The position numbers were made by a program, and so were the translations under genes. From assembly GCA_013003555.1 (NCBI GenBank), contig JABDIV010000019.1, forward strand, positions 1-41,870: 41,870 bases of DNA. Direction: 5' to 3'. Below the pieces are notes generated by a model. That model saw only the letters and a list, made by a program, of their open reading frames with translations, had not been told where the DNA came from and made no database searches. Positions within the stretch are counted from its first letter, which is position 1. Each line of letters starts with the position of its first letter. This document shows, one piece after another, positions 1-8,026 of this stretch. This stretch comes from Flavobacteriaceae bacterium. Lineage in GTDB: Bacteria; Bacteroidota; Bacteroidia; Flavobacteriales; Flavobacteriaceae.

Positions 1-1
1 T

Positions 2-340
2 ACCTTTACTGAATTCCTGGAAATCCTGAGGAAAAAGTATACCGAGGTAGCAATCGATTATTACCAATCGAATATTGAAGGGGAACTGATCGATAAAATT
101 CAGGAAGCCGGTTTGAATTTTGATGGCATTATTCTGAATGCAGCAGCTTATACCCATACGTCTGTGGGAATAGGTGATGCGGTTAAAGCCATTGACTGCC
201 CGGTCGTTGAAGTACATATTTCTAATACATACAGCCGTGAGGAATTCCGGCACCGTTCTTACATTGCACCTAGTGCGAAAGGTATCGTGATCGGCTTTGG
301 TTTAAAGAGCTATGATCTAGCAATTCAAAGCTTTCTTTAA
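2..340 (+). CDS. aroQ: 3-dehydroquinate dehydratase, type II (5'-truncated by window edge)
   Basis: This is the last ~112 codons of a type II dehydroquinase, the shikimate-pathway enzyme that dehydrates 3-dehydroquinate to 3-dehydroshikimate in the cytoplasm. The frame is open from base 2. It contains the family signatures YYQSNIEGELIDKI, then FDGIILNAAAYTHTSV with the catalytic-site Asn and His region, and VEVHISNTYSREEFRHRSY. Type II enzymes are about 140-150 residues, so roughly 30-40 N-terminal residues, including the catalytic Tyr/Arg loop, lie outside the window. An internal ATG at 113 is not the real start because conserved sequence continues upstream of it. The assignment is secure; only the 5' end is missing. 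Confidence 0.95.
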   Translation, partial: TFTEFLEILRKKYTEVAIDYYQSNIEGELIDKIQEAGLNFDGIILNAAAYTHTSVGIGDAVKAIDCPVVEVHISNTYSREEFRHRSYIAPSAKGIVIGFGLKSYDLAIQSFL

Positions 341-389
341 GAAGTCATCAATAAAATTCAAGTATCGTTCAACTTTTAATTTCAGAATT

Positions 390-1556
390 ATGAAGCATCA
401 ATTCAATTTTACTTTTTTACTGATGACCATTCTTGTACTTTCCTGTAGTGAAACCGGGCAAGTTGATACGGGCCCTGTTGATCCTGATCCTGAAACCCAA
501 TTAGCAATTGTTGATTTTTTTCCGAATTTAACAGTCAATGATCCGGTCGATATACAACATGCGAATGATGGTACTGATGGTCTGTATGTTGTTGATCAAA
601 ACGGTATTATAACTAAGCTGTCTACGGATCCAAATCTGATTCCGACGACCTTTTTAAATCTCACCGACCGTGTATTCAAGCAAGGTGAGATGGGCCTTTT
701 GGGTCTGACTTTCCATCCCGATTATGAGAGCAACGGACAGTTTTATGTGTATTATAACCCTAATGATGTTACCAGCAGAATATCCCGATTTACCAAAGAA
801 ATAGTTATGGATGTGGGTAATCCGGATAGTGAATTGATACTCCTAAGCTTCCCTCAGGAGCAAACCAATCATAATGGCGGACAGCTGACTTTTGGTTCTG
901 ATGGTTACCTCTATATTTCTTCCGGTGATGGTGGTTTGAGAGCAAACGGTCAGGATCTCAGCACTGTTAAAGGAGCTATTCTTCGTATCGATGTTGACAA
1001 TCCGGCAAATGGTTTAAACTATGGAATTCCGGTTGATAATCCGTTTATAAATGATGCGAATGCACGGGATGAGATTTATGCGTACGGATTAAGAAATCCC
1101 TGGCGTATGAGTTTTGATCGGACAACAGGAGACCTCTGGGCGGGCGATGTGGGATCCGGACGCTGGGAGGAGATCAACCGAATTCAAATTGGTGGTAACT
1201 ACGGTTGGGCTGATATAGAAGGCTCAGATTTTTGTTATAATGACCCCTGCGATAATCCAGAATTCTTGCCACCTTTTTATGAATACCCCCATATCGATAA
1301 TTTGAATTTTGCGATCACTGGCGGTTATGTGTACCGGGGAAGTTTAAACCCCGATCTGATTGGGAAATATATTTATGCCGATTATGCACAAGGGGATATT
1401 TGGGCATTGGATCTTTCAACAGGTGATAACCAGTTACTTTTTAATACCGATCTTTTTATCCCAGCCTTTGGCATGGACCGAAATAATGAATTATACTTTA
1501 CAACCCTCGGGCAAACGAATCGAATATTTAAGTTTATCCAGGAGGAAATACCTTGA
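390..1556 (+). CDS. PQQ-type glucose/sorbosone dehydrogenase family lipoprotein
   Basis: This 388-residue protein belongs to the glucose/sorbosone dehydrogenase (GSDH, soluble aldose sugar dehydrogenase) six-bladed beta-propeller family. The N-terminus is a lipoprotein signal with the box LVLSC, giving Cys19 as the lipidated residue, so the enzyme should sit on a periplasmic membrane face. Family motifs include GEMGLLGLTFHPDY, NHNGGQLTFGSDGYLYISSGDGG split over the PQQ/calcium region, YAYGLRNPWRMSFD, GGNYGW and ITGGYVYRG. Members oxidise aldoses using PQQ and calcium, but many relatives have no proven substrate, so the exact sugar is unknown. It starts 49 bases after aroQ. No terminator is visible between it and the convergent lpdA. 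Confidence 0.85.
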   Translation: MKHQFNFTFLLMTILVLSCSETGQVDTGPVDPDPETQLAIVDFFPNLTVNDPVDIQHANDGTDGLYVVDQNGIITKLSTDPNLIPTTFLNLTDRVFKQGEMGLLGLTFHPDYESNGQFYVYYNPNDVTSRISRFTKEIVMDVGNPDSELILLSFPQEQTNHNGGQLTFGSDGYLYISSGDGGLRANGQDLSTVKGAILRIDVDNPANGLNYGIPVDNPFINDANARDEIYAYGLRNPWRMSFDRTTGDLWAGDVGSGRWEEINRIQIGGNYGWADIEGSDFCYNDPCDNPEFLPPFYEYPHIDNLNFAITGGYVYRGSLNPDLIGKYIYADYAQGDIWALDLSTGDNQLLFNTDLFIPAFGMDRNNELYFTTLGQTNRIFKFIQEEIP

Positions 1557-1701
1557 TAACGTAAAAGGATGTCAACGCCTCGTCGTTCTTTTGGAAGGAC
1601 TTCGGTTTCTAACTCACGGCAACCAAACAGCAAGCTTCAAACATTTTCGTTTCTGTCTGGTAAATTTGAAAGTATTTGCATGCTCTTAAAATGCTTTGCA
1701 C

Positions 1702-3078
1702 TTACAGATGAATGACTTCATCGTAGGCATCGGCAACCGCTTCCATGACCGCTTCACTCATGGTAGGGTGTGGATGGACGGCTTTTAATACCTCGTGCCC
1801 GGTAGTTTCCAGCTTGCGACCTAATACGGCCTCTGCGATCATATCGGTAACGCCGGCGCCAATCATATGGCAGCCGAGCCATTCACCATACTTCGCGTCG
1901 AAAATTACCTTTACAAAACCATCTTTATTTCCGGCAGCACTCGCTTTCCCGGAGGCTGAAAATGGAAATTTACCAACCTTGATATCGTAGCCCTCTTCTT
2001 TGGCCTGCTTTTCGGTTAATCCTACACTGGCAACCTCGGGTGAACAATAGGTGCATCCCGGAATATTACCGTAGTCAAGTGCTTCAACATGTTGCCCGGC
2101 GATTTTTTCAACGCATAGAATTCCTTCAGCAGAAGCGACGTGGGCAAGGGCAGGACCCGGTGTCACATCCCCAATAGCGTAGTAACCCGGGATATTGGTC
2201 TGGTAATAATCGTTGACTAAAATCTTATCGCGATCTACAACAATACCAACATCTTCCAACCCGATATTCTCGATATTTGTCTTAATTCCCACAGCCGAAA
2301 GAACCACATCAGCTTCGAGAACTTCTTCACCTTTTTTGGTCTTGACAGTCGCTTTTACGCTTTTTCCCGAGGTCTCTACCTTAGTAACTTCGGAAGAGGT
2401 CATTATTTTTATTCCGTTTTTCTTGAAATTACGCTCTAGCTGTTTTGAAACATCTTCATCCTCTAGTGGTACGATATTAGGCAGGAATTCAACAACTGTT
2501 ACGTCGGTTCCCATGGCCTTGTAGAAATACGCAAATTCAACACCAATGGCACCAGAACCAACCACCACCAATTTCTTGGGTTGTTTTTTAAGCGTCATGG
2601 CTTCTCGATACCCTATAACTTTTTTACCATCCTGAGGTAAGCTCGGCAGTTCGCGCGAGCGAGCTCCGGTTGCTATTATTATATGATCGGCACTATAGTC
2701 GGTACCGTCTACTTCAACTTTCTTGCCTGGCTTTAATTTTCCAAAACCATTTATCACATCGATCTTGTTCTTTTTCATCAGAAATTGAACGCCCTTACTC
2801 ATCCCGTCAGCAACATCACGGCTACGTTTTACTACCGCGTCAAAGTCCTTGTCAACATCTTTTACCGAGAGACCATAGTCACTGGCGTGATTCAGATATT
2901 CAAAAACCTGAGCCGATTTCAATAAGGCCTTTGTTGGGATACATCCCCAGTTCAGGCAAACCCCACCAAGGCTTTCCTTTTCAATAATGGCAGTTTTAAA
3001 TCCTAATTGGGATGCGCGTATGGCAGTAACATAGCCTCCTGGTCCGCTTCCTAGAACAATAATATCATATTTACTCAT
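1702..3078 (-). CDS. lpdA: dihydrolipoyl dehydrogenase (E3)
   Basis: This 458-residue flavoprotein reoxidises dihydrolipoamide with NAD+ as the E3 subunit of 2-oxoacid dehydrogenase complexes. The FAD-binding Rossmann motif GSGPGGY is at residues 10-16, and the redox disulfide is Cys41/Cys46 in GGVCLNWGC. A second nucleotide-binding motif, VVVGSGAIGVEFA, is central. AIGDVTPGPALAHVASAEG is the FAD site, and the C-terminal HPHPTMSE supplies the catalytic His437-Glu442 pair. The length is normal for the family. No E1 or E2 gene is adjacent, so it appears to be a stand-alone E3 gene serving several complexes. It probably has its own promoter in the end of the upstream DinB-like gene. Confidence 0.96.
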   Translation of the reverse strand: MSKYDIIVLGSGPGGYVTAIRASQLGFKTAIIEKESLGGVCLNWGCIPTKALLKSAQVFEYLNHASDYGLSVKDVDKDFDAVVKRSRDVADGMSKGVQFLMKKNKIDVINGFGKLKPGKKVEVDGTDYSADHIIIATGARSRELPSLPQDGKKVIGYREAMTLKKQPKKLVVVGSGAIGVEFAYFYKAMGTDVTVVEFLPNIVPLEDEDVSKQLERNFKKNGIKIMTSSEVTKVETSGKSVKATVKTKKGEEVLEADVVLSAVGIKTNIENIGLEDVGIVVDRDKILVNDYYQTNIPGYYAIGDVTPGPALAHVASAEGILCVEKIAGQHVEALDYGNIPGCTYCSPEVASVGLTEKQAKEEGYDIKVGKFPFSASGKASAAGNKDGFVKVIFDAKYGEWLGCHMIGAGVTDMIAEAVLGRKLETTGHEVLKAVHPHPTMSEAVMEAVADAYDEVIHL

Positions 3079-3109
3079 GAGAACTGTTTTTGATCTGAAT
3101 TAGAAGGCC

Positions 3110-3140
3110 CAAATTTACAAAACGAAAATGGTTTTTTAAA
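3110..3140 (-). promoter_or_regulatory. candidate Bacteroidota promoter for lpdA
   Basis: Read on the minus strand, a -33-like TTTA (3137-3140) is followed after 19 bases by TAAATTTG (3110-3117), an exact match to the TAnnTTTG -7 consensus of Bacteroidota housekeeping promoters. The predicted start of transcription is about 3103, giving a leader of about 25 bases before the ATG at 3078. Confidence 0.5.
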
Positions 3141-3687
3141 GGTCTTCTGTAAAATGTCGTCGCCCTTTCTCCTTTCCGAATTTTTCTTTATTGTAAATCT
3201 CAGATTGGCCCTTGGGTATTGAAAGGGATGACCACTTTTCATTCCTGATCATTTTCCCGATCATAACGATTTGTCCGACATGATAAGCATAATGGGCCAA
3301 CTGGCGGTTTAGGGCTTCAGCAACAGTATGCCCCTGGTTTCTTATGTACACAATCCGATTAAGATCACTTTCTTTTAAGGCATCCAGTTCAGAAAACAAT
3401 ATCCTCCAGGCGTCATCCCAGGATTGTTGAAGTTCTTTTTTATCATCATAGCCGGCTACAAATTCATCATCGCGCTTACGCCAGTTTTTCTCACCGTCCT
3501 CACTAAGGAAATTCGTGAACCTGGAACGTAAGTTACCTGCAATGTGTTTTGCCAGAATGGAAATGCTATTGCTTTCAGGATTATACCGCCAGTCGATATC
3601 GGTATCGTTAATTTGATCGAAGGTTTTATCTGCAAGTTCTTTGTAATACCTGAATTGTTTGATGATGCTGCTTAAATAGTCACGCAT
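3136..3687 (-). CDS. DinB-like / DUF1572 family protein
   Basis: This 183-residue cytoplasmic protein has the four-helix DinB/DUF1572 pattern. Putative metal ligands are His48 in KHIAGN and His132/His136 in HYAYHVGQ, the spacing expected for DinB-superfamily metal centres. The C-terminal stretch with IPKGQSEIYNKEKFGKEKG is typical of DUF1572 members. Relatives include thiol-dependent transferases, but the function of DUF1572 proteins is not established and I do not assign one. Its ATG lies one base after the stop codon of the beta-propeller gene, so the two are almost certainly co-transcribed and translationally coupled. Confidence 0.8.
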   Translation of the reverse strand: MRDYLSSIIKQFRYYKELADKTFDQINDTDIDWRYNPESNSISILAKHIAGNLRSRFTNFLSEDGEKNWRKRDDEFVAGYDDKKELQQSWDDAWRILFSELDALKESDLNRIVYIRNQGHTVAEALNRQLAHYAYHVGQIVMIGKMIRNEKWSSLSIPKGQSEIYNKEKFGKEKGRRHFTEDL

Positions 3688-3688
3688 C

Positions 3689-4714
3689 TTATTTCAGTTT
3701 AATAGCTGAGAAACCGAGTCCGTCCGGCTCCTTACCAGCCGTAAGACGACCAGAAATCTCCATTTTCACCAGATCGATTACCGTTATCAGATCGGCGTTG
3801 GTGTTCGCGACGAACGCAAATTTATTCGTAGGATGAATTAATATTCCAACCGGAACAGGACTGTCATCGAAATCCTGAAAAAGCCTTGAGGCTTCTTTTT
3901 CGATTGCCGTCACCTCCATGGGAATAGTTTTTATAAGTTCTTTATTACCGGCATTGAACACCTTAACATCTCCAGATTGCGCATTCGAAATCAACACATA
4001 TTTACCATCGCTGGTCGTCTTAATACGAATTGGAAATTTATCAGAGTTAAATTCCGACAGAGTCTTCAGTGTTTTTGCGTCGATGACAGAAATCGTATTA
4101 TCGCTTCGATTAGTCACCAAGACCGAGGTACCATCTGATGACAGGGAAACGCCCTCTGCTCCATCTCCGGTCTTGATTATTTTTTCGAGCTTATTTTCAA
4201 CAAGGTCAATCACCGATACGCTTCCCGATCGGATATTAGTAACAAATGCTTTATTTGATGTTTTCGCAAAGGCAACCATATGACTTGTTTCCTGCTGGGT
4301 ATCAATTGCTTTTTCAACAATACCGGTTTTCAGGTTAACCTGAATGAGTTTCTTATCGGCCTCGCAGGTCACCAATAGTTGATTGTCTGAAATGAATTCA
4401 ATACCATGAGGCGCTTTAAAGTTCAGTTTAATATGTTCAATGACTTGCTTTTGAGCAACATCGATTACTGTTAGGGATGATCCCGGCCATTGATCGCCGC
4501 GACCATAATTGGTGACAACAGCCAATTTTCCATCGGGTGAAACGGCTACCTCATGTGGCCCGTTTCCTGTTGAAAGAGTAGCCTTACTCTTTCCGGATTT
4601 GAGATCGATCAGGTCAGCTGTGTCGTCAGATTTATTCAAAACGATCAGGGTCCCAGTTTGGGCCTGACTTGCTACAGTCATTATAAGGCCAAAAATCAGA
4701 ATCTTTAAACGCAT
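3689..4714 (-). CDS. YncE/YVTN-type beta-propeller protein, exported
   Basis: This 341-residue protein has a signal peptide (residues 1 to about 18, ending near ASQAQ) followed by repeated YVTN/YncE-like blades such as GPHEVAVSPDGKLAVVTNYG, KAFVTNIRSGSVSVIDL and GTSVLVTNRSDNTISVID. This predicts a seven-bladed propeller in the periplasm. YncE-family proteins bind ligands or DNA in a few cases, but no enzymatic role can be read here. It lies 6 bases after msrB and 1 base before the DinB-like gene, forming a tight leftward three-gene operon. The ligand remains unknown. Confidence 0.8.
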   Translation of the reverse strand: MRLKILIFGLIMTVASQAQTGTLIVLNKSDDTADLIDLKSGKSKATLSTGNGPHEVAVSPDGKLAVVTNYGRGDQWPGSSLTVIDVAQKQVIEHIKLNFKAPHGIEFISDNQLLVTCEADKKLIQVNLKTGIVEKAIDTQQETSHMVAFAKTSNKAFVTNIRSGSVSVIDLVENKLEKIIKTGDGAEGVSLSSDGTSVLVTNRSDNTISVIDAKTLKTLSEFNSDKFPIRIKTTSDGKYVLISNAQSGDVKVFNAGNKELIKTIPMEVTAIEKEASRLFQDFDDSPVPVGILIHPTNKFAFVANTNADLITVIDLVKMEISGRLTAGKEPDGLGFSAIKLK

Positions 4715-4720
4715 TTTCTA

Positions 4721-5209
4721 TCAGTTATTGGTTTTATTTGCAGGGATAAATTTAAGTGCAGCGCCGTTGATACAATGCCGTTCACCGGTCGTTTTTCTCG
4801 GACCGTCATTAAACACGTGACCAAGATGCCCGCCGCAGTTAGCACAATGCTCTTCAGTTCTGGCATATCCGATCTTATAGTCGGTTGAAAATTCGACGTT
4901 GCCTTCAATTTCCCTGTCAAAACTGGGCCATCCTGTTCCGGAATCAAATTTATTCTCACTTTCAAATAGAGGCGTTTCACAGGCAGCACAGACATAAGTG
5001 CCGGGTTCATAAATTTTGTTTAACGGACTTGAAAACGCGCGTTCGGTACCTGCCTGCCGCAGCACATAATATTGCATTTCGGTGAGCTCAGCCTTCCATT
5101 GTGAATCAGATTTTGATACCGGATATTCTTTTTTCTGTTCTGTTTTCTGGGCATTAGACTTACAGCTGAAAACAGCGACAAGGCTTAACAATAAAATCAT
5201 CTTTTTCAT
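4721..5209 (-). CDS. msrB: peptide-methionine (R)-S-oxide reductase, lipoprotein
   Basis: MsrB reduces methionine-R-sulfoxide in proteins. I place the start at the ATG at 5207-5209, giving 162 residues, because it creates a clean lipoprotein signal (MKKMILLLSLVAVFSC, lipid Cys16); an upstream in-frame ATG at 5281 would add 24 residues that mask the signal. The SelR fold is complete: zinc ligands Cys74/Cys77 (CAAC) and Cys122/Cys125 (CANC), the core GTGWPSF, GHLGHVF and the catalytic Cys146 in RHCINGAALKF. The enzyme should therefore act outside the cytoplasm. It heads the operon with the beta-propeller and DinB-like genes. Confidence 0.92.
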   Translation of the reverse strand: MKKMILLLSLVAVFSCKSNAQKTEQKKEYPVSKSDSQWKAELTEMQYYVLRQAGTERAFSSPLNKIYEPGTYVCAACETPLFESENKFDSGTGWPSFDREIEGNVEFSTDYKIGYARTEEHCANCGGHLGHVFNDGPRKTTGERHCINGAALKFIPANKTNN

Positions 5210-5384
5210 AATTTTTCCATTTCCAGTTATTTTTTTAAACGAATTCAAAACCGTAAATCGACCTTGATTTTTCATTCTCAAGAAATTTTTGCATTCGAAG
5301 ATAATTACATTATATTAATATATTCACAATAAAATATTAAAACTTAAATGTCGATTTTCGGTTCTAAAATAGGACCTAATTAAT

Positions 5385-5392
5385 TACCTTTA
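5385..5392 (+). promoter_or_regulatory. possible -7 box for the alpha-glucan operon
   Basis: TACCTTTA matches seven of eight positions of TAnnTTTG and lies 64 bases before the ATG at 5457. No good TTTG-like -33 element is seen at the usual 17-23 base spacing, so this is a weak call. The surrounding gap (5210-5456) is AT-rich and separates msrB (leftward) from the glucan genes (rightward); nothing else convincing is seen in it. Confidence 0.25.
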
Positions 5393-5456
5393 TCGCGTGA
5401 TTTAACGATCGATTTTATTAATTTTTAATGAGATTTAAAACCCAGTAAATTATCAT

Positions 5457-6668
5457 ATGAAAGTATTGTTTTGTACTCGAGAATTTCCACCCTATGTATA
5501 TGGCGGGGCCGGAGTTCATGTGGAATACCTCGCCGAAGAACTGGCGAAGTTAATGCAAGTTGAAGTAAGGAGTTTTGGAGACCAGGACGTTCAATCGGGG
5601 AATTTAACTGTTAAGGGTTTCCCGTATGATGTTGATGATTTTAACCATGCCGATGCGCAATTAAAGGCGGTTTTTAAAACCCTGAATACCTGTCTTCAAA
5701 TGAACGCAGAACCGATTAAGGCAGATGTAGTGCATTGCCATACCTGGTATGCGCAGTTCGCAGGAATAATGGCTAAATTGTGTTACGGTATTCCTCTTGT
5801 TATTACAACCCATTCCCTGGAACCCTTGCGCCCTTGGAAACGTGAACAATTGGGCAGGGGTTATGACACCTCGTCCTGGATAGAAAAAACCGCCATTGAA
5901 ATGGCCGACGCCATTATTGCCGTATCAAAAGAAACCAAAGCAGATGTTTTGCAGTTTTTTGATGTGGACGAATCCAAGATTAAAGTGGTGTATAATGGAA
6001 TCAATCTGGAGCAATATGTTAAAACGACGCAAATTTCGGCATTGGAGTCTTATGGGATCGATCCTGATAAGCCCATTGTACTTTTCGTCGGTCGTATCAC
6101 AAGACAAAAAGGAATTATTCATCTGGTTAATGCCATTGAATACCTTGATAAAGACATACAGGTGGTGCTTTGTGCTGGTGCTCCTGATACCGAAGACATC
6201 GCAAAGGAAATGGAAGATCGTGTTAAGGCCGTAGGCTCGAACCGCGAGGGTATAATATGGATTGATAAAATGCTCGACAAGGAGGATGTGATCCAACTTT
6301 ATTCTCATGCTGATGTGTTTTGCTGTCCTTCGATATATGAGCCATTCGGGATAATCAACATAGAGGCAATGGCTTGTGAAACGGCTGTAGTTGCAAGTGC
6401 TGTTGGCGGCATTAAAGAGGTAGTTTTACATGAGAATACAGGACTTCTAATTCCGTTGGAGCAACAAAAGCAAGCACCATTTGAACCGGTCGATCCAAAC
6501 AAGTTCTCCAAAGATCTCGCTAAAGGGATTAATCGATTGATGGCTGATGACGACTTACGGGCTTCTATGGCAAAAAGTGGTCGAAAACGAGTGGAGGAGA
6601 CCTTTGATTGGAAAGCAATTGCCATGCAAATAAAGAACTTATACGAATCATTAAAATCAGACTCATGA
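5457..6668 (+). CDS. glgA: GlgM/actinobacterial-type glycogen synthase (GT4, ADP-glucose-dependent)
   Basis: This 403-residue glycosyltransferase resembles the actinobacterial GT4 glycogen synthase (mycobacterial Rv1212c, now GlgM) rather than the ~480-residue GT5 GlgA. The N-terminus reads CTREFPPYVYGGAGVHV, close to the mycobacterial TREYPPxVYGGAGVHV. The second domain has LFVGRITRQKG and the E-x7-E motif EPFGIINIE (Glu295, Glu303). In the GlgE pathway GlgM makes maltose-1-phosphate from ADP-glucose and glucose-1-phosphate. Its stop overlaps the glgC start (ATGA), and glgE, a maltokinase and glgB follow, so maltose-1-phosphate synthesis is the likely role here. Family membership is firm; the product (maltose-1-phosphate versus direct glucan elongation) is inferred from the family and context. 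Confidence 0.88.
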   Translation: MKVLFCTREFPPYVYGGAGVHVEYLAEELAKLMQVEVRSFGDQDVQSGNLTVKGFPYDVDDFNHADAQLKAVFKTLNTCLQMNAEPIKADVVHCHTWYAQFAGIMAKLCYGIPLVITTHSLEPLRPWKREQLGRGYDTSSWIEKTAIEMADAIIAVSKETKADVLQFFDVDESKIKVVYNGINLEQYVKTTQISALESYGIDPDKPIVLFVGRITRQKGIIHLVNAIEYLDKDIQVVLCAGAPDTEDIAKEMEDRVKAVGSNREGIIWIDKMLDKEDVIQLYSHADVFCCPSIYEPFGIINIEAMACETAVVASAVGGIKEVVLHENTGLLIPLEQQKQAPFEPVDPNKFSKDLAKGINRLMADDDLRASMAKSGRKRVEETFDWKAIAMQIKNLYESLKSDS

Positions 6669-7930
6669 TAAATAACGATGTATTAGCAATCATTTTGGGT
6701 GGTGGGCAAGGATCACGGTTATATCCGCTAACTGCCGAGCGATCGAAACCGGCAGTACCCATTGCCGGGAAATATCGACTGGTTGACATTCCTATATCAA
6801 ATTGTATCAATTCAGATATCAAACGCATGTATGTGCTGACACAGTTTAATTCGGCTTCGTTAAATCGTCATATAAAAAACACCTATCATTTCAGCTTCTT
6901 TAGTTATGCGTTCGTTGATGTACTCGCAGCCGAACAAACCATGAAAAGCCAGGATTGGTTTAAGGGAACAGCAGATGCCATAAGGCAAAGCATGCATCAC
7001 TTTTTAAACCATGACTTCAAATACGCTTTGATTCTTTCGGGTGATCAGTTGTATCAGATGAATTTTGATGAAATGATAAATGCGCACCGTGATAGCGGTG
7101 CGGAGATAACCATAGCCTCCTTACCGGTAAATGCAAAGGACGCGACCTCTTTTGGGATTTTAAAAACCAATGAAGATTCGATAATAACATCCTTTATTGA
7201 AAAACCCAGTTCCGAAAAATTGAAGGACTGGACTTCTGAGGTGGGAGATGAGATGAAATCTCAGGGGCGACATTACCTGGCCTCCATGGGTATCTACATT
7301 TTTAATCGTGACCTGCTTATCGATCTTATGGCAGATCCCGATACAAATGATTTTGGAAAGGAGATCATTCCGCAATCAATTGATAAACACAAAACGTTAA
7401 GTTTTCAATACGAAGGGTATTGGACCGATATCGGGAATATCGAATCGTTTTTCGAGGCGAATCTTGACCTCACGGCCGATATTCCACAGTTCAACCTCTA
7501 TGACCGAATGAAACGCATCTATACCCGCGCAAGAATGCTGCCAACAGCAAAAATTTCGGGAACGAGTATGGAAAAAGCTGTAATAGCAGAGGGTTGTATT
7601 ATTCACGCAGCGAAAATCGAGAGATCTGTTATTGGTATCCGTTCAAGGATCGGTGATGAATCAACCGTTATCAACACCTATATGATGGGAAGTGATTATT
7701 ATGAAACCCTGGAGGAGATCGAAAGCGATGAGATCAATATTTTAATGGGCATTGGCGAACGTTGTTTCATTAAAAATGCAATTCTTGATAAGAATTGCAG
7801 AATTGGCGACGACGTGAGGATCAATGGCGGAAAGCATCTTGAGGATATAGAAACCGATAATTATTTTGTAAAAGATGGGATAGTCGTGATAAAAAAGAAT
7901 GCCGTAATACCAAAAGGTTTTACTATTTAG
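6665..7930 (+). CDS. glgC: glucose-1-phosphate adenylyltransferase (ADP-glucose pyrophosphorylase)
   Basis: GlgC makes ADP-glucose from ATP and glucose-1-phosphate, normally the committed and allosterically controlled step of bacterial glycogen synthesis. I start it at the ATG at 6665 (421 residues), which overlaps the preceding stop as ATGA and places the nucleotide-binding motif GGGQGSRLYPLT at residues 12-23; an in-frame ATG at 6608 would add 19 residues not expected in the family. Further motifs are KPAVPIAGKYR, SGDQLYQMNF, FIEKP and GYWTDIGNIESFFEAN, followed by a C-terminal left-handed beta-helix. The overlap implies translational coupling with the synthase. A 96-base gap follows before glgE. 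Confidence 0.95.
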   Translation: MINNDVLAIILGGGQGSRLYPLTAERSKPAVPIAGKYRLVDIPISNCINSDIKRMYVLTQFNSASLNRHIKNTYHFSFFSYAFVDVLAAEQTMKSQDWFKGTADAIRQSMHHFLNHDFKYALILSGDQLYQMNFDEMINAHRDSGAEITIASLPVNAKDATSFGILKTNEDSIITSFIEKPSSEKLKDWTSEVGDEMKSQGRHYLASMGIYIFNRDLLIDLMADPDTNDFGKEIIPQSIDKHKTLSFQYEGYWTDIGNIESFFEANLDLTADIPQFNLYDRMKRIYTRARMLPTAKISGTSMEKAVIAEGCIIHAAKIERSVIGIRSRIGDESTVINTYMMGSDYYETLEEIESDEINILMGIGERCFIKNAILDKNCRIGDDVRINGGKHLEDIETDNYFVKDGIVVIKKNAVIPKGFTI

Positions 7931-7998
7931 GGTTTTATAAACGAAATCGTTGTCGTTGATTTATAATTCTAATCTGCTAGTCTTAATCCTAATTTACT

Positions 7999-8006
7999 TA
8001 ATTTTA
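7999..8006 (+). promoter_or_regulatory. possible internal promoter -7 box before glgE
   Basis: TAATTTTA matches seven of eight positions of TAnnTTTG, and a TCTG at 7973-7976 lies 22 bases upstream as a weak -33 element. The 96-base glgC-glgE gap is the only sizeable gap inside the cassette, so an internal promoter here is plausible but unproven. Confidence 0.25.
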
Positions 8007-8026
8007 CAGCCTTCAAAACCAACAAC

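Noticed and set aside
1360..1689. Open frame overlapping the end of the sugar dehydrogenase gene and running past it
   Set aside because: Most of it lies in another frame of a well-supported gene, and the remaining 130 bases encode no recognisable sequence.
5210..5281. Longer msrB with 24 extra N-terminal residues
   Set aside because: The extension would bury a clear lipoprotein signal; the internal ATG at 5209 gives a proper signal peptide.
6608..6664. Upstream in-frame ATG for glgC
   Set aside because: It lies inside the synthase gene and adds 19 residues before the conserved nucleotide-binding start; the ATGA overlap start is more natural.
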